A stretch of 64,000 bases of DNA, from positions 69,235,474 to 69,299,473 of the forward strand of contig OU015528.1 in assembly GCA_907165065.1 (NCBI GenBank). Direction: 5' to 3'. The position numbers and the translations under genes were made by a program. Every line of letters starts with the position of its first letter. The stretch's first letter is position 1. The notes under the pieces are model-generated. The model worked only from the letters and a program-made list of their open reading frames with translations. It did no database searches and was not told the DNA's origin. The stretch comes from Caprimulgus europaeus (lineage: Eukaryota > Chordata > Aves > Caprimulgiformes > Caprimulgidae). Below, one piece after another: positions 1 to 10,845 of the stretch.

Positions 1-30
1 TATTTTGCCCTCTATTGAGGGCACACATGC

Positions 31-176
31 ATATCAGTAAGTAGACAGGTACAGTTTAGTCTTAGTTTAAGTGATTCTTGGTGATGCTTTAAGAATTGAT
101 TTGCTGTGAAAGGCTCTGTATGAATGTAAACTGTTTCAGCATCAAGTTACTCTTTTACCTGTCTACTTACTGATAT
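31..176. repeat. Long inverted repeat (21-bp perfect arms, about 104-bp spacer)
   Basis: Positions 31-51 (ATATCAGTAAGTAGACAGGTA) are the exact reverse complement of 156-176. The spacer shows further partial pairing, for example GATGCTT near 83 against AGCATC near 138. A transcript of either strand could fold into a hairpin of about 146 nt. It could be a MITE-type transposon remnant, an ancient conserved repeat or a structured RNA. The sequence alone does not decide. Confidence 0.85.
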
Positions 177-3100
177 TGACAGCATTTGTGTCAGGAACAC
201 CAACTGACCCAGTGCTTGCACCTGGCAGCTGATGCCTTCCCAGAAGGTAGTTAATTGTGCCATGATCAGCTCTAAACTCATTATCAAAAGAGAACTTAAA
301 TTAAAAAATTAAGAGAGAAAATTATTTAAAAGAATTTTTTGCATTTAGAAATGGGTAATGTCTGCTTTCAATAGCTTAGTGATAACTACACATTCATGTT
401 TTTATCTACATTACCATTTTTATTTTATAAAATCACCCACTTTTATTCTCCATGATCAAAATTAGCATCCTTCCCACACCTGTGGCTTTACACCTGAGGG
501 TCCATGTGCTTGGGTCAGCTGTACACAAAGCCAGAGCAGTTGCTGAATACAGATATTGCTTCTAACACTGTCTATTTCTATAAGCCTCTTGCTTTCTGGA
601 AATAAAAATTATTTATCTGCATTTGGGAGACCCATATGCTGGAAATAGCTGATTCTAAGAAGATGCTATTAACAAATAATGATTTTCTCGTGTACACCAA
701 TAAATTTATTTACATCTCTTCAGTACTTTTAGTCATGACCGTTGACACTGTGTTTTGTAGAAAGCAACTTCCCTGTTTTTCCCCCTCTTTAGTAGCTAAA
801 TGTCAAAAACGATCAGTTAAGGGGAACAAAAAATCAAACCTCTACTTTATCTATTAAACTCTCTGGCAGACAAATTCTTGCAATCTTTTCTAATGTTAAA
901 TATAGATAGTAAACCAAGCAAAGGAACCTTCCTGAGCCAGCTGTCCTTTTCGATGTTATACAGCTGATCACATGAATATTTATTATACCCTTAATTCTCA
1001 AAAGGTGCAAGAGTTTTCACCCAACTAGCAGGCTCCAGCCTATCAGATTTTAATTGGGGGAATATATTAAATGTAAACATCTGTAATTTCATTGCTACTG
1101 AATAATCTAAAATTTGGGAAGCTTGAGTATGGTAGACTTTATATCAGGGCTAATATTAGAATCAAGATAAAATATTTTCCTGAAATTGATGGGCTGTTTT
1201 ATGTGACACTCATTTGGAAAATAGAAATCTGTGACATGCTGCATAGTTGCAGATGACAATAATCCCTTTTGCTTATAAGGTTAATAAATTTATGAATTAA
1301 AAAGTTCCACTGTGTGCAGGTATCGAGCATAGTTACGTGCATAGTACAGGCATAAGAAGCTAGGTGGGAAGGAATGCACATACCTTAGAAATCTGAAGAT
1401 CTAAGAAAAATTAATGGAACTTAGGTACTTTAATTCAGACTTCTCATGAAAGCAAAATGGACCCTGTGGAATCATATAGAAAAAACCTTGATTCCCTTTC
1501 CAAGTTTGTGCTAAGAAAACTCAAAGATTTTGTTCTTTCAAAACACCAGAGCAGCATCACTAGGTCCAAATGACCTATTCAGGAACACGCTGGAGGACAG
1601 AAGTCATCTAGAGGGAGGAGTGATGTGGTTAAGATCCTCCATGCTTTATTCTCCAAAAAATGTCAAATAGCCAATTGAGTATTTCATGCCTGCTAACTGC
1701 AGCAATGTATTTTCAGTGATATTAAAAATCTTTTTCACTTCTTAAGGTTATTTCACTATTATTAGTTGCATATATTGATTTGAAAAACTAAATCATGTAA
1801 CAATTTATTTTAGCTACAAATCATACTGTCAGTTAAACAAGCTCAGAAAGCGTGTTTTTGTAGCTGAAGAGGCAGAAGAACAGCTCAAACCCGAATATCA
1901 AAGCCAAGTAGAAATGAGAAACTGGATTCTTTGCCCACAGGTCACAAGTATCTTCCACAGGGGACTTGCGCTGCAGGTGGGTTTTCACTGCTCTGTTCCA
2001 AAGATCTCCAAGCTGGGGCAGACAAACATCCTAATTTCCAAAGCTCTTTTTTCTTTAGAATTTGCAGATTGGTCACAGAAAATTGTGTCCTCAGGCCCCA
2101 TCTCACCCAGGAAGAAGTATGTGTGAAATTGCAGCACAAATAACTGTCTCAGATCACACAGTTATCATTGATCAATAAGCTGTTTTTTATCTCTAAACTG
2201 CAAGGATTTAAAAAAACTCTGGGGCTGAATGTGACTTAGTTCAGAACGCTGCTTCCTGCAGTCAGGAGAGATTTATCTTGGATTTATGGTTTTTAGTTAA
2301 GACTGTATGTTTTGAGAAATGAGAGAAACTTTCATTAGACTCTGTTTTACCATGTTTTGAAAATCCAGCAGTCATGGGCATATGCAGTGTAGGAGCAAAT
2401 TAAATCTACAACTCGACAGGAGGAAGATCATAACAAGCATGCACAGTCCTCTGCCTTTAATTTTTTAAAAATTGTTTATTGATTATGCCTGTATTTTCAG
2501 TTTGTTTACACTTTATAACTGTGCTAATTGACAGTACTTGCTACAGTAAAATTCATGGAAATATTGCCAACTTTTCAATTTCACTGGAAGTTGCCAGTTA
2601 ATGAGATCTGCTTACAACACGTGGTTTCTTTCTACAGAAATTAGGGTGTTTAGAGATTTACAGGGGATCATAAGTTCTTCTCCTAGAGGAAGCTGTATCC
2701 CAGACACATGAAGTAAAATTAGCAGGAAGATATGAAGTAGGCGGGGATAAATGTACTCCATAAAGCACTGGGACAAATTCATCCAGAACTCTCCTTTTGG
2801 CCATTTCCAGCTAGCTGCAAGTGCTTTTCCATAAGATGCAGAAAGTGAACTTGACACCCTAAAAAGCTCCACAAGAATGGATTTTTACCACAGAGGACTC
2901 ACACTATTGAATATTATCCTCAACATAATGCAATGGGTAGATTAATTCAGTTTCAGTATTTAGCTGTAATGTGACACTTAAAATTGTCGCGTGAGGCGAT
3001 GCCACCCCAGCCACAGCTGCACCCCCATATCCTCACACGTTGCTGCTGGGGACTTGGAGGAGACAGCTGCAGGAGGAGCCCTTCCTTGCAAAGCCACATG

Positions 3101-5129
3101 CACTGAAAGAATTTTTACTGGGGGAAGCATAAGATATTCTTCAGGACAGGATTTGAGAAATAGGTTGTAGTTTGCTCAGTTTAGCCACTGAACCAGGGCA
3201 ATCTAAAGGTGTTTGTAGTCTAGGAGGAAAAGGCAGTTGCCTGGGAAGATCTCCAGATCTCCACAGAACTTTGAGGATAAATCAGTCCAGATCCACCCCA
3301 AACTAAAAGTGAAAAACTAGAGTTAGCTTCCAAGTATTCAGCTGGGAACATGACACTGAGTCCTTCAAAGAAATACCACTGTAGGTGACAAAATTTTGAT
3401 AAACTATGTGTAGCCTGCATAGCAAAAGAAAGCACAGAGTAAGGTCAAATTTAGGTGGTCTGTCTGGAGTGGGGATGGGAGCCAAAGCACCCTTTAATGT
3501 TGTGATGGGTCTAGGGGAAAGCACAATAATATGTTTTAGGGGCAGTGAAAGTTAATCCTTTCATTAGGAACAGGTCAGAAGCCTGGCCAGGTGAATTTTC
3601 TTTTATTAATCTCTTAGCACTCAAAGATCCTCTGTGCTCCGCATTAGCCAAAATTACTTGCTCCTGGATGTACCACTCAAACACAGCTCTTCATTTATCC
3701 ACTTCATCTTCTTTTACTGATATAATTTTGAAGCATGGATGACCTTGCCTATGCTCCTGTTTTGCCCTGTGAAATCTCTTCATTCAATCCTTGTCACTCC
3801 TTTTCCACTCCTGATCTGCCCCACAACAGAACTGTAGTTTGGTGCAAGATAATCCCCTGTGCTGGATTAGAGAACATCCCAAGCAATGCTTTGACAAAGG
3901 GCAGTCAAAATTTCTACCATTATAGAACACACAAAAAGAAATGTGCCACAAGAATTGGATGTTTAAGCAAGTAGCAGTAAGTCAAAATTATATCCAGATG
4001 TAATGGCTGGCTCCTAACTACTTAACAGTAATTTATTATAATGACAGCTACTATAGTGCTGCCTATTACAAAATGCTAAAAAAATACTCTATTCTCTAAT
4101 TATGGCCATAGTCTGTCCTTACTCTGTGCCTGTACCAAGGGTAAAAAAAATGCACTTACTAGTTTGAAAATTTCTGCAAGGCAAAGGCAGGTCTGTAAAT
4201 CAACAGTAATAACAAACTCCTTGCAAAGCATGTTGAGAGAAAAGTTGACCAAAACCTTAAGCCTCTTGGATGAAGAACGGCATTCTCAACTCTTGGAGCC
4301 CCTGAGCCTTTCATGGCTCTTTTCCAGGTCAGAGGGAGTGTGAAGCTCTCTTAATAGGCTATGTGGGAGCAGTGCAGCATACAGCCCATGAGAGAGGGTG
4401 GGAAAGGGGTATGAGACTCAGCTGGAGCACTGCTACTCTGACTTCATGGGGTGGTCCTACAGTGTCACAGCCAGAACTGGTTTTAACTCCCCTGGCAAAC
4501 ACCCAGAGGGTGAGCTTTTGTGTAACCTCTTGAGCTTTGGGCCAGCTGCAAAGCAGCAAACCCATGAACCTGCAGCTCTGAGGCCAGTAGCAACTCTGTT
4601 TGAATGACTACCTCAATTTTAACAGTGCTTGAAGCACAAGCACCTAGAGACTCAAGGGTCACGCTCCTGTACTGAGCAAGAGCTGTTGTAATTTGTTGCA
4701 TTGTACAACACAGTTTATAAGTGTGATTTCAAGAACAAGGGAAATACTCAGTGTATAATTAATTGCCTTCTTCAGTAAAAGTGATGATAATACACTTTCA
4801 AATCCTTAAGCCTTTTGCTTTTACAAGGAAGTAGAGAGGGGAATAGAGTTATCAAAATAAACATTCTTGAATCAAAGGAACTCTTTTTCACTTTGCTCTG
4901 AGTATGCTCCCAATGAGATGACTTCTTAGGCTGTACTACTCCTAGGAGTGTCTGGCACTACAAGATAGTCCCTTTTCTGAACTACGAGAAGCGAATGACC
5001 ACCAATGTACTTGACTATGCAATCCATATTTCTATATATATAAGATGTGGACATTACACCTCCTCCATCCAGTTAATACTTTCCTGCTGTTCATATGCTT
5101 TCTACCCCTGATTGTGCATTTTAATAAAA

Positions 5130-5325
5130 GGATTTTAGGTTAATTCAAGCTGGAAGGGACCTGAAGTGGTCTCAGTGGCAGCTGCTGAACTTTTTATTGT
5201 CTTTTTTGAACTGAAGGGCCCAAAACTTGGATGCTGTATTTTAGATGGGTCCTAATGAGTGCTGAGTAAAAGGGGATATTTCCCCTCAATCTAGTGGCTA
5301 CACTCCTGTTAATATAGCCCAAATT
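5130..5325 (-). mobile_element. CR1 LINE fragment (old, 3' region)
   Basis: The plus strand reads as the reverse complement of a CR1 3' region. It has a degraded start with AAGCTGGAAGGGACCTGAAG, then GGGCCCAAAACTTGGATGCT and GGTCCTAATGAGTGCTGAGT. The usual series of chicken-repeat phrases (filled UTR-like region, 'tgctgagtacagggg') can be recognised through heavy divergence. No open frame is left. The ends are approximate. Confidence 0.65.
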
Positions 5326-7282
5326 ACTTCACCCAAATAAATATTAAGTAAAGAAAACAAACCTTCCTTAAACTACAAATAGCCAATGATTTTTAGGCTG
5401 TTTTTATTACTGATGACAGATTATGTCATTTTCAGTTTATTTTTTCTACTACATTTTCAGAACAGAATTCACGTAGAAAAGGCATTTTCTTCTCTGTTCT
5501 GCCACTGTCTACAGCAAATGTCATTTTTTGGTTCATTGCTGTTCTAAAGTTAGGATTTGGGTGCTCTTTGGGATCACTGAAAATCAATGCAGTCGTTATT
5601 TGAATAAATTCACTTGTCACTTCCACAGCAGACTGTCATTTTCTTTTACTATTGGAGGTGTTCAACTCAGGTTCAACAGTGGCTACCTGTGTAGTTGTCT
5701 GGGGAGAAAGAGAAGTTGCACAAGAACATGGTAGGAGGCAAAGCACGATCTTGATCCTGGGTCTGTTGTCCTCAGCAGAACACTCCAGCCACAGAACTTT
5801 TGGTTGCTTGGGCATTTTCTTTCTATTCCTCTCCTCTTTCTCCCTCCATCTCCCCCAACCACAAACCCTACCTATGAAATAATTTTATTGAAAACTTAAT
5901 GACTGACTTAACTGATTAATATGTATGTATCTCAGTGTCCTCTATAAATTAATTTTTTTCTTGTCTGATTTTCTGCAAAGAACTTCCAATTGGCTATTAT
6001 TTCAATAAAGTGAAAACTCAGAGTCCCAAGAGGCCAATTATCCATGGTTTTGTTACAATACTAATTCTAGCAATCATGGAACTTTAAAATAATTCAGCTG
6101 AGGTAATAGGAAAAGCAACTCTTTTAATAACTGCACAATCACAAAATACTGCAAAGAAGTTTTCAGAGATCATTCGTTACTGTGAGGTATGGCTTTCCCA
6201 GCACTCTCTTAGCTGCTTTTCTGTTATGAATTTAGAAGACTGAAGTTTGGCCCTAAAAGTTGAAATTGTTATTTCCTCAGAAAGCTGTTTTGGGCAAAAA
6301 AACAGTTCCTTCAAAACATATTTTGAATGCAGGGAAAGGACTACATTAGGTTGCAACTTGCAAAGTGACAAAAGTTCTTACTTGTCTTAGTTTCACATTT
6401 TCAGATGGATTTGGGGGGAGATGTGGATGCCTCTCAACATAAAGCCTTTTAGTCTTCCTCCTTCCAAGGAGCTCAGCTCACAGTTGGTTAAATGCCATTT
6501 GAAACACCAAGGGCACCCCTGTGCCTGCAGGTGCAACTACCAAAGGGTCTGAGTTTCCTGTAGGTCCTATGTCCCATCTGTCTGACCTCTCCCTGGAAGT
6601 ACCTAGGACATCTCAAATGGCACCTGATGCCTATACTAATAAATTTTAGCCCCAGCAAACATTAGTTTTCTGGACAGAAGCTGAATTATAGTAATTAAGA
6701 TCCTGACATTATATTCACCATTTCCTTGTACTCAGTCATAACTTTTATACTATGTATAGTTCAGCTAAATAAAAAAATCAACCTCCCTGGACCTCTGTCT
6801 AAACAGTTTTCCTGTTTTTCAGTTGCTTCTGCAGTGCCCTACCTGGACAGCTGCTGTCATGGTGTTTGCTGCGATCTCAGCTTTTATTTCAAGTTCCTGA
6901 ACTTCATCTTGATTTAAAAAAAAGAAATTATAAAACAAATTGAATTGCATGTGAAGGAATAACTTATTCACATAACCCAGGCAGTTACTTGCAGAGTGTC
7001 TCTTCGGGACAGAGAAACAGAGAAAACCTACTTTGTGGGTCAGTCCTGTCATACTCTGACAGCCAAATGAGTGAGTGAAGCACAAAACCTCAGAGGCCAG
7101 AATAACCTTTGTTTTTGTCCAAGACACAACAGACTAATGGTGCCCCTGGAAGCAACCTTGAGAGTCCCTTCAGCTTTAATCTATGCCGTGATTAATTGGC
7201 AGGTGTCAGGTTTTAATTAATTTATTTTTGTTATTAGAAGTGAACTTGGAAAAATATAAGCTGAAAAATGTCATTTACTTAC

Positions 7283-7531
7283 TTATTGTGGACCCAGAAT
7301 CGGGCCTGTTCAGGGAACTGATGATCACAAAGCCAAAGCCTTCATTCTCCTTGCGGTGGATCACAACGTCACTGGTCTGCAGGCTGTGAGAAGTGAAGCC
7401 CTCGGGGGGTGTGGCATTGCTACTAGAGACAGCGTGATTGCTGTTCGCGTAAGTGGTGTAGTCACTTCTTGGAGAACTGTGGTGTGTGGACACTGAGCCT
7501 GGGCTTCTGCCGTTCTCTGGGCACGGTTCTC
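7283..7531 (-). CDS. MAGI2: MAGI2 exon: PDZ3-PDZ4 linker and start of PDZ4
   Basis: This 249-nt exon starts with two bases of a glycine codon after the acceptor TTTATGTTGCAG and ends with one base (A) before the donor GTAAGT. It encodes 82 full codons. The first part is a Ser/Thr/Asn-rich linker (EPCPENGRSPGSVSTHHSSP), probably disordered. The last third opens PDZ4: TSDVVIHRKENEGFGFVIIS contains the GFGF loop, followed by SLNRPDSGSTI. The next exon, expected from human MAGI2 to begin VPHKIGR, was not found between 1 and 7282, so it lies beyond the window. The exon is a multiple of three with phase 1 at both ends. Skipping it would keep frame but destroy PDZ4. Confidence 0.96.
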
Positions 7532-7875
7532 CTGCAACATAAATCACACTAGTATTACATTCTGACTTGCTCAGTGGCTCTGTGACTTACACTACGTTTG
7601 CTAAAGCAAGATGAATACAGTTGACTGTCTATAGCCCAGACTACTGCAAGTATTAAACTAGGAGCTGTAATAGACTCAGTGAGATGGGAACCTCCACAAT
7701 TATGCAAAACATTCAAGGGCAATCAGATAAAGCAAGTGTGAATACTCTCTGCTAAGCTATCTACAAGAGAGGAAAGGAAAGTAAGAAACAGTGGCTATCT
7801 GGATTGCAAAAACATTAGCGAGCACTATTCCTTGTCTGCCTGTTGATCTGTCATCAAGAGGAAAATGTGACGGTC

Positions 7876-7950
7876 TAATCCAATATAAAATTATTTGTGT
7901 TTGGATTAAAAGAATTTAAGCAGGCAGCTAACATAGAGTAATTAGGATTA
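7876..7950. promoter_or_regulatory. Cluster of homeodomain core sites (candidate enhancer)
   Basis: Within 75 bp there are three TAATCC/GGATTA cores (7876-7881, 7903-7908, 7945-7950) and one TAATTA (7939-7944) that abuts the last. TAATCC is the core preferred by OTX/PITX/Bicoid-type homeodomains, and TAATTA is preferred by many other homeodomains. The cluster sits 345 bp from a MAGI2 exon. Regulatory function is an inference, since AT-rich introns give such cores by chance. Confidence 0.25.
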
Positions 7951-9494
7951 GCTGCATAATGTTCTTACAAGTTGATTAGCATGCTAAAAAGATGTTCGTG
8001 GAACAGAGCAGTTATACAATGAAAAATAATCACAAATAGTTATCCTGTGGGTGTCATGACAGAAGCAGTGCTCATTAAAGGTTCTGAAGATGCACTTGTG
8101 TGGCGAGTTGGAAAGGGCAGAAGTGAAAATGGAGTCCATCCACACTTCACTATTGCTTTGTAGTAGCAGGAACAGCGAACAAGTTAAATCTTGCGAGATT
8201 ACACCCTTTTATAGTACAAGCATTTTGGCAATTGAAAACAGCAAAGTTACAGTTCCAGATGGAAAAAAAAGATTTCTATTCCTCATAGATCTAAGTTGTT
8301 TACACAAATCAGCATTTATTGACAGTTTTAATACAGAACTTTCAGATTAATGTAAGTAATATGTTTTCTGTTTGGAGCGTCGAGAGTGGCAGAGTCATTC
8401 TACAGAACATGTGAAGAGCTTACGCATACACACATACATCCTAGAAAGAGAGCTTGCAAATTAGACCTTCAGTGTGTATATGTTAATAAAATAAACATCA
8501 TCCAAGGACAAGCTGTTGTTTTCTCAGTCAGATGTGTCCTTTACCAGTCCTTCTGCAACTATGAAATAAAGTGATTAGAGAGAATAAAGAGGAAGAAAAC
8601 CAAACAATTATTATACTCCTGCATTAGAACTAAAAATCTCCAAGAGTTATTGAACCAAATCTGCAACTAAATGCCATAGTCAGTGACAAGGGAGATCTCA
8701 TTTTCTGGCTGTCATGTTTCAGAAAACTGAATACTGTTTGTGTCAGTATGGCTGCAACAGAAAGGAAATTATCTTACCCTGCAGAATGACCAAGAGCTGG
8801 CTTGGCCATAAATGAATGCAACTGAATGCCATTAAGAATAGGAAAAGAAAAAGAAAGGAGAAACAGTTTAAATGGCTATTCAGTTGTAAGCTGTGCAACA
8901 GATATTAATCAGAAAAAATATATTTTGCTTCTGCCTGTGAAAAAACGGCATTTTAATCCATGTTTTTCTGAATACCACATTTTCCTAATCCAATTGTTTT
9001 CCAGAGCTTGTGAATGGTGATTTTTCTATTCCAGATCTGGGTAAGTATCTGTGCAAAACAGTGATTCCAAGTGAGGGCTAGGATATGTACACCAGCTATC
9101 AGGCAGGGAAGGAAAGCCCCAGATCCTTCTGTTGTATTCACGTTAGTGAGAAATTCACACCAAATCAATTGGCCTGCTGCATTAGCATTGCATTTTTTCG
9201 GTCATGCTCAACATCAGTCATTTAAAAATTTTTCCACAAAGCTTATGTGGTAACACACCAAATTAAAATCCTGTTCAGCTCCTGAAATGCTTAAACATTA
9301 ATGAGTTACACATTATACTCCCCGGTGTGGCACTCTCAAGGCCCAAGAATAACTCCAGGTGTTTTACCAGCTTGCTTCATTTTCTGTGCCAGGAGACCAG
9401 AGTGTCTAATAGACGCTTTTATTTAATATTTAACAAGCAGCAGCGAAGGCTGGCATCCCCTCTGTGCTAACCCTCTTGTTCATTTTGCCTGCAG

Positions 9495-9730
9495 TCTGCA
9501 CAGTCGGCTGACCCGGGAAAGGTGCTAATCGCAAGCGCTCGGCGGATTACCTGGGTTATTGGCCATTTTCCTAGCGCTGGGGGAGCTGCGAGGGGGCGTC
9601 GCGCCGGGCGGAGGGGGACCTTTCTGGCTGGAGGACTCTGGAGTCAGCAACAGAAGAAAGTCAGTCCCGCGAGAGAGCGGCTGGCAGGGAGCTGCGGTGC
9701 CGCAGTGGGAGGGGGACTGCGAAGACGAAG
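9495..9730 (+). ncRNA. Possible exon of an antisense transcript
   Basis: On the plus strand, opposite to MAGI2, the CpG-rich block is bounded by a good acceptor-like sequence (pyrimidine-rich tract ending TTTTGCCTGCAG at 9494) and a strong donor (GACGAAG followed by GTGAGT at 9731). This would give a 236-nt exon, or a first exon if transcription starts inside the island. A 98-codon open frame begins at 9559, but its Gly/Arg/Glu-rich protein looks like a by-product of GC-rich composition and matches nothing I know. A non-coding antisense exon is the more likely reading if it is transcribed at all. Confidence 0.3.
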
Positions 9731-9770
9731 GTGAGTGGGAGGGCGGCTTTTTGGCAAGGGAGCGAAGGGG
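9495..9770. promoter_or_regulatory. Compact CpG island inside MAGI2 intron
   Basis: I count about 20 CpG dinucleotides between 9495 and 9730 and a few more to about 9763, in a window where CpG is otherwise very rare. The block includes a GC-box-like GGGCGGAGGGGG and the CpG-dense run GGGGGCGTCGCGCCGGGCGG. CpG islands normally stay CpG-rich because they are unmethylated in the germline, usually at promoters. Here the island is far from the MAGI2 start, so it may mark an internal alternative promoter, an antisense RNA promoter or an enhancer. Confidence 0.7.
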
Positions 9771-10551
9771 AACAGCACAGGCAACGACAGCAGATCTAGG
9801 GCACGGGCAGGCAGAAGACAGGACAGGCTGGGAACGTGGTTTTGCTCATTTCTGATGCCTCAGTGAAGCGTACTCACCACAAATGTTTTAAAAGTTCTTA
9901 AATAAACTTCTTTCCCTGGGTAAGTAAAGGTTGCAATGGAACGGCAGCAAATTCTCCCATTAAAGCTTTAATAGATGCTGCCACGCATTTTTCCAGGTTC
10001 CAGTGTTTTTTTAATAATTGAGACCGAGCACTAGTCTAAAGGTTTAATTTACTTCAATTCTTCATATTGTTTTAAGTTTATTTTCTGAAAGTGTTTGCTT
10101 GAAGGGAGGATCCGTCCCTGTTCCTAGGAGCCGCTTGGGCCATGCAGAAGATTTTCAGCCAGCTTGCGTTGCAGTCAGGGATGGGGAAATTCCAGATGAC
10201 ATCAGTGAGACCAGAAATGGGCTTTTAACACAGACAAGAGTGAAATGAATTCTTGCCCTAAACAGTTAACAGCCTTTGAACCTTTCTCTGATTGCTTATT
10301 GACACGGTCAGCTTTAACAGCTTAACTTAGGTGAACGTTTTGTCCCAAATGTGGATAAGAGAGGACAGCACAGACCAAGACAGCATGGAACAAATCCAGA
10401 GAACTCATGATCGCCACACTTGGGTTGCCAATATTGTTTCCACTTCCAAAGGAAACAACACTCAGCTGTAGTGTTTTTGTCACAGAAACAAGGGACACAT
10501 ATTTACAATTAATTCTTCAAAATGACACAAACATTCACTTTGATTTTATCT

Positions 10552-10582
<31 letters not shown>

Positions 10583-10652
10583 CTAAGCAGCACGTTTGTG
10601 CTGCCAGCATTGAGATTTGTTTTTCTTTTCACCTTTCCTAGCCTTCACTCAC

Positions 10653-10845
10653 CTGTGGGTAGCACCTTTCTCCTCACAGTAAGATTCACTTGCCCGTTTC
10701 GGGCAGCGTTATGCATAAGATCAATCACATATCGATGGGTTTTGCCAGCCACTGGAATCCCGTCTACATACACCAGCTCATCACCAGGGTGGAGACGACC
10801 ATCTCGGTCTGCTGAGCCCATGGCAATTACTGCTCCGATGAGAAT
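10653..10845 (-). CDS. MAGI2: MAGI2 exon: remainder of PDZ3
   Basis: This 193-nt exon runs from a phase-0 acceptor (TTCTGCCTAG) to the donor GTGAGT and encodes 64 residues plus the first base of a glycine codon. It begins [20 protein letters not shown] and continues through [20 protein letters not shown], which are the central strands and the start of the second helix of PDZ3. It ends with the last strand, [11 protein letters not shown]. The last residues before the junction, VLPT plus a split Gly, differ from the VLCGG I recall in human MAGI2. This is a small change at the exon edge outside the PDZ fold. The acceptor is followed directly by ATTCTC, continuing GQP from the previous exon in frame. 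Confidence 0.96.

Larger units (their letters stand above)
1..7282 (-). other. MAGI2: MAGI2 intron after the PDZ4-start exon (partial)
   Basis: This intron opens with the donor GTAAGT at 7282-7277 and continues past the window start. It contains a 21-bp perfect inverted repeat at 31-51 and 156-176 and an old CR1 fragment near 5130-5325. No exon is visible. Patches at 2980-3100 and 4260-4710 are richer in GC, and the second has overlapping short open frames on both strands, but neither resembles a known protein. I see nothing else that can be named. Confidence 0.85.
7532..10652 (-). other. MAGI2: MAGI2 intron between PDZ3-end and PDZ4-start exons
   Basis: This is a 3121-bp intron with donor GTGAGT and acceptor TTTATGTTGCAG. 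Two features stand out. One is a cluster of homeodomain-type sites at 7876-7950. The other is a compact CpG-rich block at about 9495-9770, which contrasts sharply with the AT-rich surroundings. A short (GTTT)n run lies at 10565-10581. No recognisable transposon was seen. Confidence 0.9.

Noticed and set aside
4260-4710. GC-richer patch with overlapping frames on both strands
   Set aside because: Frames are short and on both strands, with no protein or repeat that I can recognise, so composition is the simplest explanation.
9587-9602. CTCF-like core (AGGGGGCG) in the CpG island
   Set aside because: Only the central bases fit the CTCF motif and the flanking positions do not, so it is too weak to list.
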